Positions 54,444 through 62,763 of a DNA stretch of 64,000 nt are shown here, piece after piece. A program made the position numbers and the translations under genes. Source of the DNA: JBKHAJ01 sp964641125 (GTDB lineage Bacteria; Spirochaetota; Spirochaetia; SPDA01; CAZSGZ01). The first letter of the stretch is position 1; each line of letters starts with the position of its first letter. The DNA lies in NCBI GenBank assembly GCA_964641125.1, contig CAZXMO010000005.1:17152-81151 (forward strand), given 5' to 3'. Below the pieces are notes generated by a model. The model ran no database searches, was not told the origin of the DNA, and was given only the letters and a program-made list of their open reading frames with translations.

Positions 54444-55884
54444 TATTTCCCGGAGCCGCCGGCGGTTCGCAGTTCTTCTCTTGGTTTTATGCACGTCTTT
54501 TTCGAGCTCCTTTCTCCAGGCCCAACAGGGCCCGTCTGAAGGAACTCCTTCTGAGGATAGCTCCGACTGGAGTGTAGGCGTCGCGGTGTTCGAATCGAGA
54601 GATCTTCCCGACGAGTATATCTATTTGATACGGAGCATTCCCGGGACCATTCTCAATCTCTTGGAAACACTCGATACACATTATCTCGATGACGAGGAGA
54701 TCAACTCGAGAAGGGAGAGGATCCTAGCTGCGTCCGTCGAAGAGGCCGTAAGAGAGCTCGCTGAGGCGCGGGAGGAAGCCGCCGAGCATTTCTTTGAACG
54801 GTCTCGAGAAGAGCTCGAGCGCCGCATAACCCGTCTCGAGGAGGAGCTCATGGAGCTCAGGAATATCGATTCAGAGAATATTGATGTTGCCTCTCGAAAG
54901 CCTCTCGCCCTCGATAGGCCCTCCGGCGGAGGGGGACTTATCGGTGAAGAATCTTTTAGCCCGGCCGAGACGGCACGGAAACGCAGCCTGGACATGTACA
55001 TCCACGGACGGGTAGAGGAGATCGAAGGTATCCTCTACTTCGAGACGAGGGTCTGGAACTCCGACTTGGGGCGGGACGAACGGGTAATTCAGAAGGCTTC
55101 ACCCCCCGAAAGCTTGAATGAAAAGATCGATGAAATGCTTCGGGATGTAAAGGAGGCGGTGTACGGGAGGGTTTGGTCCGAGCTGGTGGTGGAGCCCGTG
55201 CCCGAAGATGCGGAGGTCTATTTGGACGGCGAGTTCCTGGGGACAGGAGTTATCGCCGCGCGGACCCTCGAACCGGGGAGACATACCGTGGAGGTCCGCG
55301 CCCGGGGTCATGTAGAGGAGAAACGGACATTCTTTCTAGGACCTTCCGAGGAGGAGAGAATAACCGTCGAGCTCAGCCGACGCGCGGAGGAGGAGCTTCT
55401 TCTTAGGACTCGTCCGGAAGGGGCCGACGCCTATCTCGACGCTGTGTGGATCGGGACCACCCCCCTCTCGCTTCCCCGGCCGCCCGGGGTATCCCAGCTT
55501 TTACTCAGGAAGGAATCCTTTGCGCCGAGGATACTCAAGATAGACGAAAGCATCGCCGACGAAGTGACGGTCGGACTCTCACCGGTTTCCCTGGATCGGG
55601 AAATCTATATCGAAAAAAAACGGGACTCCTTCTACCGGACCGCCGGGCTCTTTGTCCTTTCATTTCCTCTGCCATTTTTTCTCTACACCATGAGTATCGA
55701 CTTCGCCGCGGGATATGCATCCGCGGCCGTCGCGGGAAATACCGAAGAAGCGGAACGAATGAGTAGGCTCTCGAACGGATTCTATCACGGATTTTGGGGC
55801 GGTGTGATCATCTCGGTGTCCCTTCTTGCACATACAATTTATACTCTGATAGATTATATTCTGTCGGCCGATTCGAGCCGATAA
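54436..55884 (+). CDS. exported or membrane protein with coiled coil and two PEGA domains
   Basis: 482 residues. Signal peptide or anchor at about 10-29, a coiled coil (about 75-145, RERILAASVEEAVRELAEAR then RITRLEEELMELR), two PEGA beta domains (about 250-310, VPEDAEVYLDGEFLGTG; about 325-375, RPEGADAYLDAVWIGTTPL), and two C-terminal membrane helices (about 405-425 and 445-470). PEGA domains are common in spirochaete envelope proteins. A periplasmic sensor or assembly factor is possible. It overlaps cheY by eight bases and precedes ftsY by 19. Confidence 0.82.
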   Translation: MDDISRSRRRFAVLLLVLCTSFSSSFLQAQQGPSEGTPSEDSSDWSVGVAVFESRDLPDEYIYLIRSIPGTILNLLETLDTHYLDDEEINSRRERILAASVEEAVRELAEAREEAAEHFFERSREELERRITRLEEELMELRNIDSENIDVASRKPLALDRPSGGGGLIGEESFSPAETARKRSLDMYIHGRVEEIEGILYFETRVWNSDLGRDERVIQKASPPESLNEKIDEMLRDVKEAVYGRVWSELVVEPVPEDAEVYLDGEFLGTGVIAARTLEPGRHTVEVRARGHVEEKRTFFLGPSEEERITVELSRRAEEELLLRTRPEGADAYLDAVWIGTTPLSLPRPPGVSQLLLRKESFAPRILKIDESIADEVTVGLSPVSLDREIYIEKKRDSFYRTAGLFVLSFPLPFFLYTMSIDFAAGYASAAVAGNTEEAERMSRLSNGFYHGFWGGVIISVSLLAHTIYTLIDYILSADSSR

Positions 55885-55903
55885 GACGACGAGGAGAAGT
55901 ACA

Positions 55904-56794
55904 TTGAAGAAAACGGGGCTCGGCGGAAAGATACGGGCACTTCTGAAGGGGAGGGGAATAGACGAAGGGTTCTTTGAAGAACTGGAAGATATCCTCATCG
56001 AGGGGGATATCGGTTCCGCGGCGACCATGGAAATAAGCGATGAGCTCAAAGAGGAGGTGAAAAAGCGGCGGCTCGATGATCCCGACGAGGTCCAAAGGGT
56101 ACTCGGAGAAATCATATCTTCCCACCTCAAGGTGGAAGAAAACATCCTTCCCGAAGGCAAGGACGTAACCTTTTTCCTCGTCCTCGGGGTTAATGGGGTC
56201 GGGAAGACAACCACCATCGCGAAGCTTGCCAACTACCTCCATGTACACCGGAGCATCGACAAGAAGGATATCGTCTTGAGCGCGGGAGACACCTTCCGAG
56301 CGGCGGCAATCGATCAGCTCCAGCTCCATGGTGAGCGGCTGGGAGTCAAGGTGGTCGCTCAGGAGCCGGGAGCCGACCCCGGAGCGGTCATATTCGACTC
56401 CATCGAAAGCGCCAAGGCCGGAAAAGCCCGGGTAATTCTGGCCGATACGGCGGGGCGGATGCACAACAAGGCGAATCTCATAAAGGAGCTTCAGAAAATC
56501 GATAAGATCATCTCGAATCGGCTCCCCCCCGGCGGAATATACCGGAAAATACTCATTATCGACGCAACCACCGGACAGAACGGACTCAGGCAGGCGGAAA
56601 TTTTCAACGAGGCGGTAGCCGTCGATTCGGTGATACTGGCGAAATACGACAGCACATCGAAGGGGGGAATCGCGGTGACCATATCCAAGAGGATGGGGCT
56701 GCCCTTCTCTTTTCTCGGAGTGGGCGAGAAGTATGAGGACCTTCATCCCTTTACCAAGGAGGAGTACGTCTCCCTCCTCCTCGGAAGGAGCTAA
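55904..56794 (+). CDS. ftsY: signal recognition particle receptor FtsY
   Basis: 296 residues, SRP GTPase. The N domain (about 1-85) leads into the G domain: G1 LGVNGVGKTTTIAKLA, DTFRAAA, DTAGRMHNK, and the G4-like element ILAKYDSTSKGG, where T-K-x-D is usually found (here AKYD), then GLPFSFLGVGEKYEDL. The acidic A domain is absent, as in many non-proteobacterial FtsY. Targets ribosomes to SecYEG at the inner membrane. The start is TTG at 55904 behind GAGGAG. Confidence 0.95.
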   Translation: MKKTGLGGKIRALLKGRGIDEGFFEELEDILIEGDIGSAATMEISDELKEEVKKRRLDDPDEVQRVLGEIISSHLKVEENILPEGKDVTFFLVLGVNGVGKTTTIAKLANYLHVHRSIDKKDIVLSAGDTFRAAAIDQLQLHGERLGVKVVAQEPGADPGAVIFDSIESAKAGKARVILADTAGRMHNKANLIKELQKIDKIISNRLPPGGIYRKILIIDATTGQNGLRQAEIFNEAVAVDSVILAKYDSTSKGGIAVTISKRMGLPFSFLGVGEKYEDLHPFTKEEYVSLLLGRS

Positions 56795-56804
56795 AGAGAA
56801 GGCT

Positions 56805-57869
56805 ATGCCCCGAAAAACCGCGCCCCGAGGGGTGGTCCTTGCCTGTATCATCGTCCTCGCATATATGCCTGCCCTAAGTTGGGGGGAGATATACCGTTCC
56901 AACGAGATGGGTATTGCGTTAGAGTCTATTTCACCGATACGAACCGACGAATTCCCCTACTATTTGGAGATAATCCGGGAAGAGGATCGGGAGAGTAGGG
57001 TTCTCTATCACGAGAGAGAACCGGTTAAGAGATGGGTACGGACCCGCTTAGAAACCGGGGGAACCGAAGTAGTCGAGTACCGGGAAGGGGAGGTTGTGGA
57101 GTCCACTCTCTACGATCGAAGGGAAAGGGTTTCGGAGATACGAACATATGAGGACGGCTCACTCACCGGACGGCTCGTCTACAGCTACTCCGGCGAGAGG
57201 ATATCCTCGGTAATCCGATATGACGGGAGGGGGAATCTCCTGGAAGGGCGTACGTACAGGCACGATTCGAAGGGCAGGCTCTTGGGGTATCGGGAAATAT
57301 CGCCGACCGACCCGGCGACAACACGCTCCCGGTATCTCTATTCCGACGGAACAATCCGTGAGGAATGGCATGGAGACGAGACGCGGGGGGATATGTTCAG
57401 ATACAATGATGCCGGAAAGCTCGTTCTTCATGAGGGATGGAGGGACGGTGATGTTGTGCTGCGGCTGCTTCAGTCTTATTCCGAGGAAGGTTTGCCCCTC
57501 TTATCACGGGAGATTGATTTCGAGGCGGAGACGGTAACGGTTAGTCAGTACGACGAGGGAAGGATCGTCAGGGAGTTGACCGAGACCACGGAGGGAACCC
57601 GGATCGAAGAGGTCACCTACTCGTACGGCCCCGGAGGAAATCTCGCAGAAAAAAACCGAAAGGCCCGGCTGATACGGGAGAGCTGGGAATACAGTTATGA
57701 CGGTGAGGAGCTTGCAAGGAGTACCTACCGGCGGGGGGGCGAAATTGTCAAGGTTACCGATTATCAGAATGAGGACGACTACGTGGAAACGGTCTATCGG
57801 AACGGCGAACCCTTGATTGAAATAGAATACGAGGACGGAACGAAAGTCGGGGAGGCTCGGGTCCGGTGA
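56805..57869 (+). CDS. exported protein with YD/MORN-like repeats
   Basis: 354 residues from the ATG behind AGAGAAGG; the longer frame is inside ftsY. Signal peptide about 1-27 (GVVLACIIVLAYMPALSWG). The mature protein is a run of short repeats of the type Y-x-x-x-G-x-L-x-x-x-x-x-Y (YSYSGERISSVIRYDGRGNLLEGRTY and similar), like the YD or YwqK repeats that build extended beta folds. It overlaps the following lolC-like gene by four bases, so it is probably an envelope accessory of the Lol operon. Confidence 0.82.
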   Translation: MPRKTAPRGVVLACIIVLAYMPALSWGEIYRSNEMGIALESISPIRTDEFPYYLEIIREEDRESRVLYHEREPVKRWVRTRLETGGTEVVEYREGEVVESTLYDRRERVSEIRTYEDGSLTGRLVYSYSGERISSVIRYDGRGNLLEGRTYRHDSKGRLLGYREISPTDPATTRSRYLYSDGTIREEWHGDETRGDMFRYNDAGKLVLHEGWRDGDVVLRLLQSYSEEGLPLLSREIDFEAETVTVSQYDEGRIVRELTETTEGTRIEEVTYSYGPGGNLAEKNRKARLIRESWEYSYDGEELARSTYRRGGEIVKVTDYQNEDDYVETVYRNGEPLIEIEYEDGTKVGEARVR

Positions 57870-59173
57870 GATACGGTTGGGTTTTTTTCGTAGCCCGAAG
57901 GTACTTCCGCGTCAGGAGAAAGGAACGGGTGCTAAACCCGTCTGTTTTTTCGGTAATAGGTATTACCGCGGGGGTGATGACCCTCATAACGGTACTCTCC
58001 GTCATGAACGGATTTCAGACGGGGTTTATCGATGATATCCTGGAAATCAGCTCATACCATCTGAGGATTCCCCTCGAGGGGATCAGTAAGGCAGAGGCGG
58101 CCGACGCCCTCGACGAAGTTCTTTCTCATCCCGATGTACGGGGTGCCCTCATTTTCGAGGACAGTCAGACCCTGATCAGAGGTAGTTACGAGAACTATGA
58201 GGCCTGTAATCTGCGAAGTGTTTTGGCCGACCCCGGAAAATATGATCCGGCTATCACGGAGCAGCTGGAGATACTGGAAGGTAGTTTCATCCTGCCGAAT
58301 ACCGAATCCCTCGTAATCGGAGTGGAGATGGCCCGAAGTCTCGGAGCGGGAGTGGGGGATTCCGTTCAGGTCGTCGGCCTCGGAGGTGAAGATTTCAACC
58401 TCCTCAATCCTCGGGCACGGGACTTTGTCGTGGAGGGTGTTTTCAGGAGCGGATACTATGATTTCGATCGAAACCTCTGTTTTAATCGTCTCGGTGCCGC
58501 GGGATTCGAAGGTACTCTTTCGGAGAACGCCGTCTTGGGTGTCAAGCTCGACAATAGATTTGCCGACAGCAGGATGATCGAAGATTTGACCGAAAGGTTG
58601 AACCTGATCGATTCCGGAAATATCGAATCCTGGAGGAGCTATAACAGCTCGTTCTTCGGGGCCTTGAGGATGGAGAAGATGGTCATGATGATGCTCATTG
58701 GGCTTATCTTTATCGTGGTAGGGGTCAATATATTCCACGGCCTCAAGAGGACGGTGGTAGAGAGGTCCGATGAGATCGCCCTACTTCGTTCTCTTGGAGC
58801 GAACCCCTTTGCCGTTCGCAGGATCTTTATCGTGGACGGAATTCTCATAGGACTCTTCGGCGGCGGTCTGGGGCTCCTTCTGGGACTTGTAGTTTCTAAG
58901 AATATAAATTTCGTGTTTTCGGTTGTGGAGATGATAGGGAACTGGATTCTGGGACTCTTCTACGGCCTGTCCGCTCCTATAACCGGGGGTTTTTCACAGG
59001 TGGAGGTATTCTCGACTCAGTACTTCTACATGCAGGAGGTCCCGAGCACAATAACCTTCATCGAGGTTTTCTTCATCGTCGGGTTCGCCTTGATCACCTC
59101 CGCGGTGGCGGCTTACGGGGCATCGAAGAAGATTACCGAAATCAATCCCGCGGAGGTCTTAAGAAATGAATGA
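57866..59173 (+). CDS. LolC/LolE-type ABC transporter permease (first copy)
   Basis: 435 residues: an N-terminal helix, a large periplasmic MacB-like core (about 45-265) and three C-terminal FtsX-family helices (about 270-300, 325-355, 385-420). FSVIGITAGVMTLITVLSVMNGFQ is the LolCE signature. In the inner membrane it would extract lipoproteins for the outer membrane. The start is GTG overlapping the previous stop (GTGA). Overlaps the ATPase gene by eight bases. Confidence 0.9.
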   Translation: MRYGWVFFVARRYFRVRRKERVLNPSVFSVIGITAGVMTLITVLSVMNGFQTGFIDDILEISSYHLRIPLEGISKAEAADALDEVLSHPDVRGALIFEDSQTLIRGSYENYEACNLRSVLADPGKYDPAITEQLEILEGSFILPNTESLVIGVEMARSLGAGVGDSVQVVGLGGEDFNLLNPRARDFVVEGVFRSGYYDFDRNLCFNRLGAAGFEGTLSENAVLGVKLDNRFADSRMIEDLTERLNLIDSGNIESWRSYNSSFFGALRMEKMVMMMLIGLIFIVVGVNIFHGLKRTVVERSDEIALLRSLGANPFAVRRIFIVDGILIGLFGGGLGLLLGLVVSKNINFVFSVVEMIGNWILGLFYGLSAPITGGFSQVEVFSTQYFYMQEVPSTITFIEVFFIVGFALITSAVAAYGASKKITEINPAEVLRNE

Positions 59174-59846
59174 ACCATTGATGGAGCTCAAAAATGTCGG
59201 TAAGGATTTTACGAGCGGTGGAGAAGCGCTCCATATATTGAAAGATATCTCCTACATTCTCCAGGATCCCGGGGTCTATGCAATTACCGGGAAGAGCGGA
59301 TCCGGAAAGACAACACTCTTGAATATCATCACCGGACTCGAAGCTCCGAGCAGGGGCGAGATCTATCTCAAGGGGCGGGCCGTTCACGCGATGAAGGAGG
59401 AGGAGATATCCGATTTTCGCAAGCGGCATATCGGCTTCATTTTCCAGTTCCACTACCTCTTGAAGGACTTTACCGCTCTCGAGAACATCCTCATGCCGGC
59501 CTATATCGCCGGGGATGCCAAGAGTGTAGCCCGGGACAAGGCCGAGGCTCTGCTCGCGGAAGTTGGATTGAGCGACCGGGCGGACCACTATCCCTCCCAG
59601 CTATCGGGGGGAGAAAGGCAGCGGGTCGCGGCGGCGAGGGCCCTCGTCAATGAGCCGGATCTCATTTTCGCCGATGAGCCGACGGGAAACCTCGACATTG
59701 AGAACTCCCGCAGGGTGGAGAAGCTCCTCTTCGAGCTTTCCGTTACCCACAACAAGACCCTCGTTCTGGTGACTCACGACATGCAGCTCGCCGAAAAGGC
59801 GGACACCGTCCTCGTCTTAGAGAAGGGAAAACTGGGGCCGGTATGA
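59166..59846 (+). CDS. LolD-type ABC transporter ATPase
   Basis: 226 residues. Walker A GKSGSGKTTL, Q-loop FQFHYLLKDFTALEN, signature LSGGERQRVAAARAL, Walker B DLIFADEPTGNLD, H-loop VTHD. The MacB/LolD subgroup is indicated by the Q-loop FHYLL and ENILMPAYIAG. Works with the two flanking permeases; overlaps both. Confidence 0.94.
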   Translation: MNEPLMELKNVGKDFTSGGEALHILKDISYILQDPGVYAITGKSGSGKTTLLNIITGLEAPSRGEIYLKGRAVHAMKEEEISDFRKRHIGFIFQFHYLLKDFTALENILMPAYIAGDAKSVARDKAEALLAEVGLSDRADHYPSQLSGGERQRVAAARALVNEPDLIFADEPTGNLDIENSRRVEKLLFELSVTHNKTLVLVTHDMQLAEKADTVLVLEKGKLGPV

Positions 59847-61129
59847 GACTCCGTATCTCCTTCTTTATAGCGGCGCGGTATTTTTCCGGAAAGAGCGGCT
59901 CCAGTCTCGAGCGGCGGAGGCTCTTCGGGGCGGTTGCCGGTATCGCCTTGAGTCTCGTTCCCCTGGTGCTGGTTCTCCACGTGGCCGACGGGATGATCGA
60001 AGGCATTACCCGCCGATACGTAGAGGTAGGTTCGTATCACCTTCAGATCAGAAACTTTTTCGACCCCGACGAGGCCGAGCACGAAGCTTTGAGGGAGCGT
60101 ATAGGCGAAACCGACGGCGTCCGATCGGCCTTCCCCGTCTATCAGGGAACGTGTCTCGCGGCTTCCCCCCGGGGGCAAGCCGGAGCCGTGGTGAGGGGGC
60201 TTCCTCCGGAATTATACGAGGAGGACGAGGGCTTAAGCCGATTCCTGGAATTTATCTCGGGATCCTACGACTTGGAAAAACGGGACAGTGTTCTCTTGAG
60301 CGGCCGGATAGCGGAAGAACTCGGCGCGGGGGTGGGGGATAGGATCAAAGTCCTGACCGCCAAGACCTTTCCGGGCCGCCCGGTAATACTCCGGCCCACC
60401 GCTCTCACGGTGACGGGGATATTCACGACGGGGTACAGAGAGCTCGATGCCTTTACCCTGTATGTAAATACCGAACAGGGCGCAAGACTCTTTCAGGACA
60501 GGGGCGCCCTCTTCTTGGGCGTCAAGGTAGACGATCCCTACGAAAGTCCCCGGGGGGTGATCGCTAAGATACGTAATTTCCTTCCCGGGGGATGGTACGC
60601 GTACATGTGGTACGAATTAGAGAGGTCCATGTACAAATCGCTTCAGACGACCAAACAGCTTCTCTATCTCATAATGGCCCTTATCGTCATCGTGGCCGGG
60701 GTCAACATCTCGTCGGCCCTGGTTATGCTCGTACTCGAGCGGAACAGAGAGATAGCCATAGAGAAGTGCCTGGGGTTGAACGGGGCAAGTATACGCGGGA
60801 TATTTCTCATAACCGGGATTATAATCGGGGTGCTGGGCACCGCGGGAGGCCTCATATTAGGGGTGTTTCTCTCGGTAAACATCAACGGCATAATCGCCGG
60901 AGCGGAAAGGATTATTAATTGGTTGATCGGACTCGGCTCCGCCGCCGGAACGGAGAGGATCATCCTCCTCAACCCCGACTACTATCTCGAGGAGATACCC
61001 ATTCGGGTGAAATTGCTTCCCCTTTTCTTGGCGGGGATGTTTACACTTGTCGTTTCGGTCCTGGCGGGGTATATTCCGGCGCGGAAGGCAGGAGGGACTC
61101 GTCCCGCGGAGGTCTTCCGACGCCATTGA
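59843..61129 (+). CDS. LolC/LolE-type ABC transporter permease (second copy)
   Basis: 428 residues, same layout as the first permease, with RYFSGKSGSSLERRRLFGAVAGIALSLVPLVLV and a terminal AGYIPARKAGGTRPAEVFR, the FtsX-family end. Two different permeases around one ATPase give the LolCDE arrangement. No chaperone or receptor (LolA/LolB) is in the window. Confidence 0.9.
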   Translation: MRLRISFFIAARYFSGKSGSSLERRRLFGAVAGIALSLVPLVLVLHVADGMIEGITRRYVEVGSYHLQIRNFFDPDEAEHEALRERIGETDGVRSAFPVYQGTCLAASPRGQAGAVVRGLPPELYEEDEGLSRFLEFISGSYDLEKRDSVLLSGRIAEELGAGVGDRIKVLTAKTFPGRPVILRPTALTVTGIFTTGYRELDAFTLYVNTEQGARLFQDRGALFLGVKVDDPYESPRGVIAKIRNFLPGGWYAYMWYELERSMYKSLQTTKQLLYLIMALIVIVAGVNISSALVMLVLERNREIAIEKCLGLNGASIRGIFLITGIIIGVLGTAGGLILGVFLSVNINGIIAGAERIINWLIGLGSAAGTERIILLNPDYYLEEIPIRVKLLPLFLAGMFTLVVSVLAGYIPARKAGGTRPAEVFRRH

Positions 61130-61159
61130 GAGTTACTATACTTTTTTCACTTATTTGAG

Positions 61160-61165
61160 TAAACT
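61160..61165 (+). promoter_or_regulatory. candidate leaderless -10 of mcsA
   Basis: TAAACT, six bases, ATG at 61172. No clear -35 at 17-18 bp, so the call rests on geometry and on the absence of a Shine-Dalgarno. Confidence 0.4.
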
Positions 61166-61171
61166 ATAGGC

Positions 61172-61705
61172 ATGAGTGACGAACCGAGAACCAAGTGTGA
61201 GATATGCGGAAAGAACGATTCGATGATCCACGTTCAGCAGATCATGGGAAGCGAGATCATCGAGCTCCACCTCTGCGAGGAATGCGCCGAGAAGAAGGGC
61301 ATATCCGGTTCGGGTTCCAAAATCGAGCTGTCCATATCCGAGCTCTTGAACGGACTTCTCGATTTCTCCGCATCAGGGGAAAAGGGAGTTCAGGATGCGG
61401 TGTGCCCGGTATGCGGCCTGGAATACGCCGATTTTCAAAAGAGCGGTCGTCTCGGATGCACGGAATGCGCCCACACCTTCCGTAAAGAGATACGTCGAAT
61501 CCTTCAAGGTATTTCAGGGACCACCATACACAAGGGGAAGTATCCGAAGAAGCTCAAGACATACAAGACGATTCTTATCGATCGGGAGCATATGAAACAA
61601 AAACTCAAAGAAGCGGTGATAAACGAGGATTATGAGACCGCGGCGGTGCTGCGGGACAAGATATACGATCTGGAATCCTTGGATATGCCGGCTGAGGAGG
61701 GGTAG
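61172..61705 (+). CDS. mcsA: McsA-like zinc-finger / UVR-motif protein
   Basis: 177 residues. Four CxxC zinc pairs (CEICGK, CEEC, CPVCGLEY, CTECAH), then a C-terminal UVR motif (about 138-172, MKQKLKEAVINEDYETAAVLRDKIY) like that of UvrB/UvrC and McsA. McsA activates the arginine kinase McsB, whose gene follows. Cytoplasmic. The first gene of a three-gene unit that in Firmicutes begins with ctsR, absent here. Confidence 0.92.
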   Translation: MSDEPRTKCEICGKNDSMIHVQQIMGSEIIELHLCEECAEKKGISGSGSKIELSISELLNGLLDFSASGEKGVQDAVCPVCGLEYADFQKSGRLGCTECAHTFRKEIRRILQGISGTTIHKGKYPKKLKTYKTILIDREHMKQKLKEAVINEDYETAAVLRDKIYDLESLDMPAEEG

Positions 61706-61708
61706 CCG

Positions 61709-62746
61709 GTGGAAATACCGAAGAGTACATGGATATCGGAGGACGGTCCCGACACCGACTGTATCCTCTCGAGCCGAATCAGGCTGTCCCGAAACCTCGC
61801 AGGATACGCCTTCCCGGGCACTATGTCCGAGGAGGAAGAGCGGGAAATCTCCGAAACCATCACTACGGTTTTCGAGGGAGAGGAGAGGGGGGACGACTAT
61901 GTCAAGATCAGGTTGTCGGACATAACCCCTACCGAGCGAAGGCTCCTTCTCGAGAGAAACATCATCAACCAGGAATATACCCTCCAGCAGGACCGGGACG
62001 TCTTTGTTCATAAAATAAAGGATATTTACGGGATAACCCACGACATAGATCATGTGAGGCTTATCTCCTACAGGGCGGGACTCAATATCAAAGAAGCCTA
62101 CGACGACGCGGGAGAGCTTGATTCGATACTGGAGGATCATCTCGATTTCGCGGCTTCCCTGGATATGGGTTATCTGACGACCCAGGTAACGAATATCGGG
62201 ACGGGGCTTAAGGGCTCGGTAATGCTCCATCTCCCCGCCTTGAGCCGCTCGGGCCTTATGGAAAGGGCCACAAAGGCGGTTATTCAGATCGGATTCGAGG
62301 TCAAGGGGTTCTTCGACGAGGATGAATCGTCTCTGGGGAACATCTACCAGATAGCAAATCAATACTCCTTTGGAGAATCGGAGCAGGAAATACTGGAAAA
62401 ACTTGAAAATGTAACCGCTCAAGTAGTAAATTATGAGAGAAAGGTTCGTGAAGAACTTGTCGAAAAGAAGCGGCTCGTGCTGGAAGACGAAATCTACCGT
62501 GCCTACGGAATCCTCGGTTCCTGCCGCTTGATAACCGCGAAAGAGGCGATCGAGCTTCTTCTGCAGTTGAGACTCGGGGCCGTCTTCGGTTGGATGGACC
62601 TCGATGTAGGGGCCGTTACGAGCCTGCTCTTCGGTGTCCAGCGGGCGCACGTCCAATACGGACGGGGAAAATCCGCTGAGTACGAAGATCCGATGCAGCT
62701 GGATTACGAACGAGCCGAGATGATACGAGAAAAACTCAACCTGTAA
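61709..62746 (+). CDS. mcsB: McsB-family protein arginine kinase with an unusual active site
   Basis: 345 residues, phosphagen-kinase fold. McsB tags proteins with phosphoarginine for ClpC-ClpP degradation. SSRIRLSRNL (21-30) and the closing NIGTGLKGSVMLHLPAL follow the family. In the catalytic region, however, N-E-E-D-H is H111-D-I-D-H115, the conserved Cys of S-C-P-T-N is Gln159 (TTQVTN), and R-A-S-V is KGSV. The Glu of the specificity loop may persist (Glu204). Activity is therefore uncertain: it may be a divergent kinase or a regulatory pseudo-kinase. The start is GTG at 61709 after GGAGG-like sequence inside the mcsA end. Confidence 0.88.
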   Translation: MEIPKSTWISEDGPDTDCILSSRIRLSRNLAGYAFPGTMSEEEEREISETITTVFEGEERGDDYVKIRLSDITPTERRLLLERNIINQEYTLQQDRDVFVHKIKDIYGITHDIDHVRLISYRAGLNIKEAYDDAGELDSILEDHLDFAASLDMGYLTTQVTNIGTGLKGSVMLHLPALSRSGLMERATKAVIQIGFEVKGFFDEDESSLGNIYQIANQYSFGESEQEILEKLENVTAQVVNYERKVREELVEKKRLVLEDEIYRAYGILGSCRLITAKEAIELLLQLRLGAVFGWMDLDVGAVTSLLFGVQRAHVQYGRGKSAEYEDPMQLDYERAEMIREKLNL

Positions 62747-62763
62747 CGGGAGGAAAACGATAC

